From assembly GCA_946699065.1 (NCBI GenBank), contig CAMPDV010000093.1:310001-374000 (forward strand): 64,000 nt of DNA, in the 5' to 3' direction. Within the stretch, counting starts at the first letter, position 1; each line of letters opens with the position of its first letter. Below are positions 46,491-57,973 of the stretch, piece after piece. Under the pieces are notes generated by a model. It was not told the origin of the DNA. It was given only the letters and a program-made list of their open reading frames with translations, and ran no database searches. Position numbers and translations under genes: made by a program. Origin of the DNA: Loxodes magnus (taxonomy: Eukaryota; Ciliophora; Karyorelictea; Loxodida; Loxodidae).

Positions 46491-48428
46491 TCAGACTCTA
46501 GCCAATACTTTTAACTTTATTCAAAAAAGCTACTGAAGCTTACTTAATAGACACAAAGCAAATCGTTTCTTACTTAGCTATAATCTTGATTTATCGACTC
46601 GGATTTTACACCAATTTTTTCTGATCTTGAGAAAGTTTTTTAAACTCCGCTATTTTATGTCTTATGAAATGTACCTGGTTTGAGTGTTTTCTTGGTGCTA
46701 AATTTAAATTTGACGAAATAAGAATTTTACGTTTACAGCAGTAAAATTACGCTATATCCACTTTGAAACTTCTTCTTTAGAAACTAAGTTTACCCTATCG
46801 TAATCTTTATCTATCTTATTTATATCTTTCTTAGTTCAAAGACACTAACAAAAGCATCCCTATAAACATCTAAACTATTGATAAAAGTTCTTCCTATATA
46901 AAGCAGTTTTTAAACCTGAATTATAGTTTTTCTTTTACAAGAATTAGTTAAATATTCTATGTTAGGATATAAAAACAAATGGTAAAGAGGATATTATAAA
47001 AGGAGTATAAAAGTGTATAGAAATAATGGGATATAATAGTATTAAAAGTATAGAACGAAGTCTAGAAATCAATCATTCCAGTCTATTCAATATTTATAAA
47101 AACGATTTTAAGAAAAAAGGAAACAGCATAGTTGATTTGATTTGGATAAATAACTTCATGTGCAAGACTGAGAGATCAAGTTTAAACTAAATCGGAGATT
47201 CAAATCAGTCTTAGAAATAAGAAATTCTAGTTTCCATCATTAATAAGTTTATTATAATACATTCCTAAGAGACTTAATCCTGGAAATCTATTTCGTAATT
47301 AATGCTCAAACTGAGTAAGAAACACTTGAAATAAAAATCATTTTAATTTTAGGTAAAAGAACCAAATTTAAGGAGGCAAATTACTCATGTAGTTAACTTA
47401 TATGAGAGCAAAGTTAAGACTAAAGCTTACATAATCATTGATTCAATATTTAATCTTAAAAGATTAAAGCAAAACAAATTAAAAAATCTAAATAGAAATT
47501 AATTGTAAATGCTATAAATTTAGGAATATACGAATCGTTAAATAGGTTGATAAAAGCTTAAAATATAAATGGTATTGTGCTGGTTCTGTTAGAGTATAGC
47601 TGGAAAATGATTCAAAAAAAATGATGACAATAAAAAACAATGATAAGAATAAAATTTTTTTCAGATAAATGAAGAGAAAAAGAATATTAAATTTTTAAAG
47701 TAGAATTAGAGGGACTAAACATGGAATCAAGAACTATCTATGCTTTAATACTTTTGTTGCATTATAAAAAGCCAATTTTAAGCATGATAAAGAGTTGCTA
47801 AACAAATTTTCTCAAGAAGCTGGAGTTTGAATTGAAGAGTAAAATAAAGCAATCCTTTTCAATAGAAAAATAAATTTTAAATTAAGCTAACATAAAGATA
47901 TCGTTTGTTTTTGTTATAATATATGCAAGAGTTATGCTTTCAATTTTCTAAATCTTTATCCACAAATTATTTAACCAAATTTTCAATAAATTATTTTTTA
48001 ATTTCGGGCTCCTAAATTTAGCAATTTTTAATCTTCTCTTGTATATCTTACAAATTCTAATGCATCTATTAGTTGTTTTCTTCTAATAATTTTATTCTTT
48101 CTGTAGTAGATTCTTGCGAATCCTCCTAAGAATTTAATTTTTCAATCTCTTCTTCTTATTACCGAATAGCGTTTTTTATATCAGTTTCTTATTGTTCTAA
48201 GTTATCAATTTCTTCAAATTTTTGCGTTATCATCTCTTAATATATTTGATCTATTTTTTTTTCACTTTCTTCCCTTACTTTCTTATATGCCTTTTTTAAT
48301 TATCTGATAACTTTATCGTTTTATAACTAAAAGGAAAAAGAACTTACCTCCAATGCTTCTTCTTAAGAATAATTATTAGATTATTCTTAAATTATTAACT
48401 TTTATTCTCCTTTTTTATTTGAAGACAT
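46491..48428 (-). CDS. Unrecognised 638-residue protein with a 21-nt intron
   Basis: ATG 48426-48428 opens MSSNKKGEQ and a strongly charged coiled coil (about residues 35-95, EESEKKIDQIYQE). A canonical 21-nt intron, GTAAGT…TTTTAG, occupies 48327-48347; since 21 is a multiple of three it does not break the frame. The rest is one frame to TGA 46491-46493 with about ten TGA-encoded W. Conserved strings shared with the decayed copy at 18.5-19.9 kb (YFQDWFESPI; VSKEEVSKWIQRNF) show protein-level constraint. No family is recognised; the middle is rich in aromatic and aliphatic residues but without clear TM helices. Confidence 0.65.
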
Positions 48429-50418
48429 TTTAAAAAAGATAAGAAAAAGGATTAAAAAGGGAGCATTTCTAGTGAAATAAAATAAAAATTATACTAAAAG
48501 CAATTTTGTCAAAATAAGAACTAAATAAAAAGATAAAAAGAATCAAAGAAAATAAAAAATAAAGCTATTAATAAATTGATTAGATTTATCTTTAAAACTA
48601 CAAAGGTATTATAATTTAATAGAATATTACTATGGAGAATAATGTTAAAGAATTCTTTAAAAATAGGAAGTATCTTCAATTATATAAAAAATTATAGTTA
48701 AATAAATTTGAACTTAAGAAGTAAAATTAAAATGAATAAAAGATTAAAAATAAGAAATAATTTAGATTATTTTATAAAGAGATGGAAAATTAATTAATTT
48801 AGACAAATTAAAATAATATAAAAAATTAAATTAAATATTTAAATTAAAAATAAAATAGATAGAAATAATCAAAATATCTTATGAAGATTTTAGATATTTC
48901 AATAGTTTGATTATATTTAGTTATTTTATAAATTTAATTTTATAACTAAAAATTATTAATTTAATTGATATTATTCAGTTGAAAGCTCCAAAAATATTAG
49001 GGATTTTAATCTTTAAACTTCTTATTATCATATTAATACTTTTAAAATTGCCTCAGCTTTCTTAAAAAATTAAATGTTTTAATTAAAACGAAATAGTCAG
49101 ATTGATATTTAGCAAATGTTTAAATATTCTTTACCAAAATTAATTAAGTCAAAATATAAAAAGGTATCTTAAAACCTTTTTTATATAAAATATAAATAAA
49201 AGTTCTATAAATTTCCTCAAATAAACTATTTTTTAATCTTTTATTTCCTATATTATTATTTTCTATTGTATAAATAAACTCGTTTTTTATTTAATTTTTG
49301 AACTTTTAAGCTATTTTATCTAATGCATCTTTTTAATTACTATAATTCATATCTATTATTCTCTTTTTACTTATGTATTTTTTTATTTTTCTTATCTTTT
49401 CTCTTATAAGCTTTGAATTATATTCTTACTAAAAAGATATTTTCATTTATTTACTTTTCTTTAATCCCTTTCTAAACAATTTTAGTTTGATGTTATTAAT
49501 GCTAATATATTTTTTTAGAATTTTAAACTTTTATTCTCTAACTTTTTCTATTTTCACTTTACTTTAACTTTTTTAATATACTTTTAAATTTATGTTTACA
49601 TCTTGTAAGCATCAGACTTAGTTTCAATGCTTTTTAAGGCAAATACAAAAATTAGGGTTTTGTTAACTGCAAAAATAATGTATTTTGCATCTTGAAGTGT
49701 ACACATAAGATATTTAGATTTCTTTGCTAAAAACCTGAAGTAATAAATTTAGAGAATTATCTACCTTATGCCTCATCTTTTTAATTAACTTATAAAGATT
49801 GTTCCCTATTCTACATATACTTGATACATATTTTTACCAGATAAATTTTGTCATAATCAACTTTGTACCTTCATTTTTCACTTCGTCATATATCAGATTA
49901 ATTTATTTACAAATAAACTATAAATTTTTTCTGATTAAGTGCATCAGTATCCTCATTTATCAAGTAATTTCATCAATAAATAAAATAAGAAACTATGTTA
50001 AATACATCCTATCTCTTTATCTACAGACATAGTTAAAATTTACATAATTATCTTGCATCCTCGAATTATACACTCTATAGAGAGCTATCTACTTATGTAC
50101 CTAAATTTATCTAACTCAATAAATTTAACTTTCTTAGCTTTCTTCTTCATGAATAGTATTGCTATGCGCTCTTTTCTTCAACATCTATTTCCTTCCTCTT
50201 GTTATAAATAACTACTTATATCTAGTAATTTGTACCTTTCTATTAACTAAGTTATAAAATAGAGCCTAAAGGATATAAGTTTTTTATTGAGGCACTGAAA
50301 GGCAAAAATAGTGATATTAGTGATCTAAATCTATAAAGCTAGTCCATTTTATATTATTAAGAAGGATATGTGTATCACTATACTAGTAATTATAAAGATA
50401 TTTAAAAAAGCCTAAAGT
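48429..50418. other. AT-rich intergenic region
   Basis: About 2 kb without a recognisable gene, between divergently transcribed genes (minus strand ending left, transporter to the right), so it should contain both promoters. A short open frame at 49799-50032 is hydrophobic but has no support. Confidence 0.45.
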
Positions 50419-51891
50419 ATGTCTTCAAATGACAAGTAATAATCTAATCTTTATAATATAGCTTAGTATAGTAATATTGCAGAAAGTGATGCTAAGCAAT
50501 TAGAGAAATAACCTGATAGACTTTAGGCTGATACTAGCTCAAATGATAAGGAGTTATAAAGAGTTTAAGTTTTGGAAAGTCTTATGAAGTCCGAGCCTTT
50601 AATGTAGTAAAAGAGTAAAGAACCAAGAAGCTTAGATTAAGATTTTAAAACTAAAAACCTCAACGAAATTAATTAAAGTGACGAAAATACGGAGTTGGAA
50701 GGTAAAAAAATCAAACTCAATTCTAATTTCTAAACTTATATCACAATTTTGAAGCTTATGTTGACAATAGGTTGGCTTACAGTTCCAATTGGTTTTAAGC
50801 ATGGTGGCTGACTTGTTTCTCCTATTTTTATATTCCTTTTTACCTGGATAACCTACTTCTGCTTCTTAAAACTCTTAGATATAAGAAAAAAGATAAAGCC
50901 AGACGCTTCATTAGGAGAAATAGGTTTCTTAGCGTATGGAAAATGAGGAAAAGGTCTGACTGATTTCTGCTTGGTAGCTATTTAATTTTCCTGTTGTATA
51001 GGCTATATAATATTTATTGATGTAAACCTAAGAAAGGTCTGAGATTAGATGAATGGCTATAAGCCTAATATCTGGTGATTCAATTTAGCCTTCTTTGTTA
51101 TCTTCACTCCTTTAAGCTTTTTCAGAAAGCTTACTTCCCTAACTAATATATTAATACTAGCTGTCGCTATTTTTTGATTAAACTTTTTTTATGTGTAAGT
51201 TTCCTCAATCGAACACTTAGCTGTCCATGGTATGGCTGATAATTTAAAAGTATTTGACTACGCAACTATTTTGATTCTGATTGGTATGATCTCGTTCTAC
51301 TTTGAAGGAATAGGACTAATAATTCCAACATACGATGTTGCTGCTGATAAAGAAAAATATACCTTTGTTTTAGGTCTTGCAATGTTCACTACTGCAAGCA
51401 TCTTTTCCATAGTGGGAATTTTAGGCTACTTTGCATATGGAGAAGATACTAAATAGATAATAACAGAAAACTTGCCTGAAAAACCTTTAACCTGGGCATT
51501 GATTATGTCATTCTGCGTCATCTGTATCCTCACTTACCCTCTATAGATGTTTCCAGTAAATGATACACTGGAATACTATATTTTTGGAGATTCAGCTGAA
51601 GGATTGCAAGAAGGAAAATTAAGATTAAAGCATAACATTCTTAGGACAGCACTGGTTGTTATTTCTATATTCATAGGCTGGATATTCATGAATAAGTTAG
51701 ACAAAATGGCAGCAATAATAGGTAGTTTATGTGGATAGTCTCTAGGATATATCTTCCCATGTATGTTCTACCTTAAATTCGAATGCTAGAAAAGTAAATG
51801 GGACAGGTATGCATGTAAGGCGATAATAGTTACAGGGATATTGCTAATAATAGGAACTTTGGTAGTTACAGGTATTAATTGGAATGACTGA
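50419..51891 (+). CDS. Amino-acid/auxin permease family transporter (SLC36/AVT-like)
   Basis: 490 residues from ATG 50419 to TGA 51889-51891, no intron needed. A hydrophilic Q/S-rich amino terminus (~110 residues, cytosolic) precedes 11 predicted TM helices, the usual number for the Aa_trans family. The first begins LMLTIGWLTVPIGF, and helix 6 carries SFYFEGIGLIIP, the signature of SLC36 and vacuolar AVT transporters. GYFAYGEDT and TYPLQMFPVNDTLE follow in the expected places. Several W are encoded by TGA, for example after HGG in the loop before helix 2. It probably moves neutral amino acids with protons across lysosomal/vacuolar or plasma membrane; substrate unknown. In-frame TGA recur soon after the chosen stop (about 51,958 and 51,979), as expected past a true stop in this code. 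Confidence 0.9.
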
Positions 51892-52108
51892 TTTTTATTT
51901 ATATTCATTAGTTATATAAAAGCATCACTCTACTTCTAAATAATGTCTTGATTGGCTGTGAGATAAAATTGAATACTTAATATACATTATCAGTCAGTCT
52001 AAGAAGAAAGATTAAAAATCCTTTAAATTAAATCATTAAATGGCTATATAATTAAGATAATTCAGATTTTTAATAAAATAGAAGCGCAAAAATCGAGGCA
52101 AACGATTG

Positions 52109-53089
52109 ATGATGGTAGGTCTGAGAAAGCTGAATTTATTTAAATCCAGAAATGAAAGGATATTCTTCAGAAGTTGGTAAATAGGCTTGAAATGAAATGA
52201 AAAGAAAGATAGTTAAGAGAAATAGCGCTGATTGAAAGATAATTTAGGAGTAAAATTTATGGAGCTTGAGTAGTAAATTTCGAAAGCCTTTTATTTTATG
52301 AGAATCATGTAAGTTGTTTTATAAAGCTATAAATATCATGAATGATTAGCATCTAAGTAAAAAGAAAACTCCAAATTTCACTATTAATTTAGAAGTAAAG
52401 CAGAACAATTTTTACTAATTGCTGCTTAACTTTAAAACTGCTACCGGAAAACTAACTTAAATCAATACACATCCTCTAGAATCTTAACTGTATAATCTTA
52501 AAGTAAAATTATTAGAAATTATTTAGAAGAAAAGAAAGCTGAATTATTAATTAGGAGCAGAAAAGGCGACTAGAAAAATGAAACAGAAGTAAATAGAAAG
52601 AGTAAATTAACTCAGTTCGGTCTATTAATTCTAAAAAATCAAGTGTAGTTTCGTTAGAATCCAAAAAATGAAGAAAAAACTTAAAAAATGAATAGATTGA
52701 GTAATTATAAAAATTAGAAAATATTTAATGGTTTGATTTATAAAGAAAAATGATCTGAGAATCTTGAATTTTTAAATAAAAATAAACTAGAATTGGAATA
52801 ATTCTGGTCGCTTTATCTATAAACAATGAGTTCACAATTTGAGATGAGAAACTCAGAGTATTAAAATTGAAATGGATACATAAAGTTTAAATCCTTAGAA
52901 GCTAAAAGAAGATAAAGTAAAAAGGAAAGCTGAAGCATAAATGATTTTAGATTTGGAACTAGGAGTAGAGAGATTTAGGACGAAATGATAATAATATCCA
53001 CTTTCTAAATAGCCCAAGTACTTTACTCTCAGTTAAAATTTATTGAGAAATCCTCGCTTTATCAAGATATTAAATAATTGCCATTATGA
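52109..53089 (+). CDS. Unrecognised charged protein
   Basis: A frame of 326 residues ends at TGA 53087-53089. It is rich in K, E, Q and N with likely helices (for example NYLEEKKAELLIRS and RSKAEQFLLIAAQL). About six in-frame TGA are read as W, somewhat more than in the neighbours, so a stop may be misassigned. The start at ATG 52109 is a guess; the frame is open further upstream. No homolog is recognised and no second copy exists here to test constraint. Confidence 0.4.
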
Positions 53090-53639
53090 TGCAATTGCTT
53101 AGGGTATGTCTCATAAAAATAATTAAAGCAAAGATCTTGAAATAAAATTTCCTTTTAAAAGAAACTATTATTATTATAGAAAGGACATATGACGCCATAT
53201 AAGTAATGAGGACTGAAATTAAGTAGGGTTCAGATTTTCTTCTAAGGGAAATGATTATTATTTTATAAAAATTTAGTCATCACTTATTAAAATAACTCTA
53301 AATATAATAAATTTAATAATTCAATCTTTTATATCTATTAGTATTAGATAAAGTCTTTAAAATATTAACTATAATGGTCTTGAATTAAATAGCAAGTCGA
53401 ATGTTATTAAAATAGAAATTAAATGTGTTTAAAGACCTGGATTTAAATATTTAATTGATGTAAATTATAATTTTTAAGAATATAATAGAAAGTTAAATTG
53501 TTATAGCTTTGTAATTGAAGTTTATTTGTCTTAATTTACTTTCGATGTTAAAATTAATTATTATGGTAATTAATATGAACCTTGATAAATGTAAGACTAT
53601 TTTTATTATTTAAAATACTCTTTCTTTTATTTGACTAAG

Positions 53640-54372
53640 GTTTAATTTTGGTCCTTAACTGTGGTTTAGCTTTTAAAATTGGCTTAAATTGCTTTCTACC
53701 TCTTCAGCTTAGCCCCAAAACTTTCGTTCTTCTTCATTCTAACTTAAATCTCTAACACCTTTATATGTTCTCTTAGCTCTTATTCCCATGCAGCTTTTTA
53801 TTTACTAGCATAATTTAGTTTCGCGCTTTAGCTTCAAATTTACAACAATATCTATAAGATGTTATCTAAGTACTTTCAAGCTCTTTACATACAATGCTAT
53901 ATTTAGTGTATAAAACGATAAATATAGCTCCAGTTATGTAATGTTTGCTGATATTATGGAAGTTAGGAAATTTTATACTAATGATATTCTTTAATACTAT
54001 TTCTATCATTCATCCTATTTAATAAAGTTCTTAAGCAAGTAATACACATTTAGCTTTGTCTACTATTTATAGGTAGTACTGTACTCTTAGCAATCACTTA
54101 GTTTGTTTACTAAAGTAATAGCAGGTCTAAATCTTCGTCTTATTTATCCTTTCCATAAACAGCTCTTAATTTACTTATTTTTCCTTATCAATTAAATTAG
54201 CTTTAGTACCCTTAATATCTAGCTCATCTAAGTTTATCTATTTACAAATACACAATAAACTTATTTCTCTCATCAAACTTTTCCTTCTAAAACCGCTGGG
54301 TTTAATCTTATACTTTCAAATTATCTATAAAACTAAGCAAGATTATCATTCTATCTTAAATTCCTTTTAGAC
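53640..54372 (-). CDS. Unrecognised helical protein, frame interrupted
   Basis: On the minus strand protein-like sequence starts at ATG 54372 (MSKRNLRQNDN…FESIRLNPAVLEG). It continues in another frame with long amphipathic helices (LPQYQQTLHNWSYIYRF; KQKAAWEQELREHIKVLE) that recall TPR or other helical repeat proteins. At least one frame change is required; a short intron is likely but I cannot place it. The 3' end is not determined. It is divergent from the plus-strand gene beginning at 54597, with only ~220 bp between them. Confidence 0.4.
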
Positions 54373-54596
54373 ATTCCTATAATATTCTTACTTTAAACTA
54401 AATACTAAGCTTAGACTGCTGAACACTTCCCTTTTCTAGTTCTCTTAGTTTATCTTATTTCAATTATTTATATCTAAGTTTAAGTTTAAATAAATATTTT
54501 AAGACTTTAATTAAATTCCTTTTTAAAACCCTCTAATGAGAAGAGAAGGATATCAAGATACCATCAAACTGTTTAATTAAAGCCTGAAATCTGAAA

Positions 54597-56239
54597 ATGC
54601 AAAATCAAATCCCTTAAGAAGAACTTCAGTCAGAATCTGCTTAATCAGACAAAGATTCGAGCAAAATCCCCTTTTTTTCAGTCTAATCTAGAAACTCAGT
54701 TATGAGAGGATCAGAATATCTTTCAATTATAAGTTTGCTTGCTTTTGTCTTCAGAATTTATGCAAATTTGATTATGAAAATACTTGGAAAACCTTGAATA
54801 TACTATAAAAAAACGGAATTTAGAATTATTTCTGTAGTCTATTTTCATGATTGGAATGAGTTCGATGCAATAACTTAGTTTTGTTCTGGAGAAAAGGGCA
54901 TTCTTTAGAGAGTATTTAATAAACTGGATTTTAGGTTCTGACAGATTAGATTGAAATTACAGTCTTAAAGTAAAATTTGTTTAGTTTTAACCCTAAGAAA
55001 TAAATGCCATTTTAAGCTATTTGCTCCTGATGAGACTGAGATCGCTAGTAAAGACGTACTAAATTCTAATAACTTTTTGATCAGCTTCTGGCTTATTAGC
55101 TATCTTGCTGATTTTAATTTAGTTGGGCTTGATTTTAAGGATTACTTAGATGCAAATTATTTTTATGACATTTGAGAAAATTAGTAAAAAGGTAAAAAAA
55201 TAACTTGAATACAGAGATATAGAATCATGTGGATCTAAACTAATTACGGAATTATAATGAGGAAAACTAGAGATAATACTACTTTTTTCAAGAAAACCTG
55301 CTAGTTTTAAAAAGCTTCTTGAGGATAAAGTTTTTAGAAGACTTTTCAGTTGCCATGAAAAAATTGTAAGAAGTAGCAGAAAGCTTACTTTTAAGTCATT
55401 ATTGGTGCTTTCTTCTAGCCAAAATAGCCAAGCATACTATTGTATATTTGAAGGATTTAAAGACAAGACAAAAATTAAAGATCTGAAATGAAAGCAGGAT
55501 TAGAAGAAGAGAAAAAGAAATTTTAATAGGTAAATTCTTTGACTTTAGAAATAGTAGTAATTAAAGAGGCCTAATTGCTATAGAATAGCCAAATACAAGT
55601 AGCGAACTTTTACGATGATAAAATCAAATTCCAAATAAATCGCAAAAATCAATAATATTTAATAAAAAAAGTAAAGCAGAGCAAATATTGAATAGGACTT
55701 TAAGAAGTCATATTTACTATAAAGATATTAGTTCAGGTAAATCCTGCTCTACTTAAAACTTTTAAGTGAATTTAATATTGATTTGTTGTGAAAAAGAGCA
55801 AAAAAGCAAGATTAAAAATTAAAGAGAAACAGAGAGCAAAAGCAGAATATAAAATTTATAGCTGATATTTGTCTGAAAAAACTTTTACAGTTTTAGAGTC
55901 AAAATTAAAGACCACCAGCTGCTCGTAAAAGGAAACAATCTATGCGCATTTTTAACTCAGCCTTACAGATTGCCTAGTAGAATAAAACAAGTTCTGTTAG
56001 TTGGTTAAGAAAAAATAATATTTAAGAAAAGTTTGATAAAGTATTTTATAATATGAAAAGAGGCATGGTAGAATTAAGAGACTAGAAATAAAATAATTAA
56101 ATGTTAAGAATAAAATCTAGGATAGTAGATTTTCTAGCTTCGTAAAAATAATTTCTTCATTAGAAGATTCTGGAAATATAAAAATCCTTAATATTGTAAA
56201 ATATAAAATATAAAGTAAAAAATAAAAAAAAATAAATGA
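54597..56239 (+). CDS. Unrecognised 539-residue protein with a 23-nt intron
   Basis: ATG 54597 opens MQNQIPQEELQSESAQSD. The frame runs to 55191. A 23-nt intron GTAAAA…ATACAG (55192-55214) then joins it exactly to a second frame that continues KEIQNHVDLNQLRNYNEEN and reads to TGA 56237-56239, with another in-frame TGA three codons on (56246). Helical stretches such as KFLEDFSVAMKKLQEVAESL follow the intron; the amino-terminal part has a short hydrophobic stretch (YLSIISLLAFVF). I do not recognise the family. The intron is well supported because both flanking frames are protein-like and each fails beyond it. Confidence 0.65.
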
Positions 56240-56494
56240 AAGAGATGAAAGTGGTAAAAGATTTAAAAAATTGAAAAAATTTATATCAATAGAAGATAAA
56301 TAAAAAAGAAAATAATAACTATAAAGAGAACGCCTGTATATGGAATAAATGCTTTTCTTATGGCAAAAAAGGGAAATCTTAATTTTATATGCATTCTACT
56401 TAACTTAACTAAAGTCTAAATTCAAGAAGTTGTACAAAATTTATTTTTAAATTTTTGCGAGTTTTTTAAACTATAAGAACAATAAATCTTTAAA

Positions 56495-57199
56495 ATGTAA
56501 GAAGAGCAAAGGATTAGAGGTAATAGTATCTTTATTCTTTTAGGTAATTCCTGTTCTTCTTAGTGCTTATTCGAAGAAATCTTGTAACTCCCTTATGCTT
56601 AAGAATTATCTGTGTTCTTTTAGATTTAATCAAAGATCTATAACTCTATTCCTCGAAAATATTTATGAAGATTAAAAACTGCCATAAGAATACAAGCTAT
56701 CTACTATTAAGATTAATCCTTGAAGTATTTTGAAGATTGCTTCTCATATGATAAATATCTCTTTACTCTCCATTACTAATATTTACCTTTCAAAATGATG
56801 CTATTTAAGTATCTTTACACAACAATAAGTTTATAAGTACACTATTAACTAAAGAACTAAATAGTAAAGGCCTTATTCTTCCAACTTCTTACTATGCCTC
56901 ATTTAAAATCTTTAAGCTTCCTATTTTTCATTTACTATTAATTAGCGTTTAGTCTTATATTATTTGATAAATTAAGCATTTTATCTTCAGAGTATATAAA
57001 AACATAACCTAAAATATACTAAAGTGATTATATTATAGTATTAATTTCCTAATAAAATAGCCTAGTAAAATTAGATTATAAAACTAGTTTATTACTTTTC
57101 CACTGTTATTATATCTTAAGTTAAAACAGATCCCTAAACCCAATACACCGTTTTTAGTTATTAATATTTAAACATTCTAGTGCATATGAAATATTCTGA
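56495..57199 (+). CDS. Unrecognised 234-residue protein
   Basis: A single frame from ATG 56495 to TGA 57197-57199. It is rich in aromatic and leucine residues and predicted mostly helical (IPRKYLWRLKTAIRIQAIYY, with the W from TGA). The pattern of short helices resembles F-box-type adaptor proteins only loosely. It lies 255 bp after the preceding gene and 81 bp before the next, all on the plus strand, as in compact ciliate genomes. Confidence 0.5.
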
Positions 57200-57280
57200 G
57201 TGTTTTTTGAGTCTGATGCTTTCTTTTATTAATTGAATTTAGATAACTAAAAGAAAATAAAACTTAAAGTATAAGTATAA

Positions 57281-57973
57281 ATGCTAGCCAAATATTTTTC
57301 CCTAGTTCTTCTCTTCTTTTCCTTCTATTGCACTAATTCTTAAAGCTGCAAAGGAATGCAAAAAATACTTAATCAGAAGGTAAGTTAAAATTACTCTGTT
57401 TAGATCCTTCCAAAAGCTATTAAGAAGCTTTCCTATCTTACTTTCAAAAATGCTTAGTTTGACCTACTTCTTGTGTAGCTAGATATCTACGAATCAAAAA
57501 TTATAGAGTAAGAGAATACGGGATTTACAATAGTTGATAGTGATCCATGCGAATTAAAAATAAAAGCTTCTGTAAGAGGAATAATTAAGTTTAAAGTGGA
57601 AGGAAATGATAATGAACTTAACTATACTATTAAAAACGCAGAAATGAAGCTCAAATTTGATGATGATTACTAGGTCAAAAATACCACAATTATTTGGGGA
57701 ACAGATATAAGGGCCAATATCAATGACTTACTACTTGACAATACTATAGCACCGTTTTTCGGAGTGATTCTTGAGGGATACTGCGGTGATATAGAAAATA
57801 TTGTCAATGAGAAATTGAACAAGGCTCTTAAAAAGCAAGAAAAATGGGAGAAAAAGTAGAAACCATTTATAATATACAATGTAAAAGAAATTTTGGATTT
57901 GATAGTATGTGTTTTTCCTCTGAACTTGTGGATAAAAGCAGTCATATCATTGTTCCAATTTTTCGTCTATTGA
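57281..57973 (+). CDS. Small secreted protein with a 24-nt intron
   Basis: ATG 57281 begins a clear signal peptide (MLAKYFSLVLLFFSFYCTNS). A 24-nt segment with canonical ends, GTAAGT…GTTTAG (57380-57403), is probably an intron although it keeps the frame. Without it the product has 222 residues. The body alternates beta-like strands (FTIVDSDPCELKIKASVRG; IIKFKVEGNDNELNYTIKN) and has an amphipathic end. Order and size resemble the amino-terminal half of BPI/LBP-type lipid-binding proteins, but this is only a loose impression. TGA 57971-57973 is taken as stop; the frame stays open well beyond it, so a longer product is possible. Confidence 0.65.

Larger units (their letters stand above)
40833..47592 (-). 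repeat. IR2 right arm (inverted duplication, ~6.8 kb)
   Basis: The inverse match of 18463-25126. It starts abruptly next to the LINE 5' end. The first ~4.8 kb (3' part of the beta-helix gene) are nearly identical to the central copy. The last ~1.9 kb, overlapping the minus-strand gene of 46.5-48.4 kb, are clearly diverged. Confidence 0.88.

Noticed and set aside
50419..51891. Bacterial or organellar origin
   Set aside because: Spliceosomal-type introns, Pol III tRNA promoters, LINEs and ciliate-type surface proteins indicate nuclear eukaryotic DNA.
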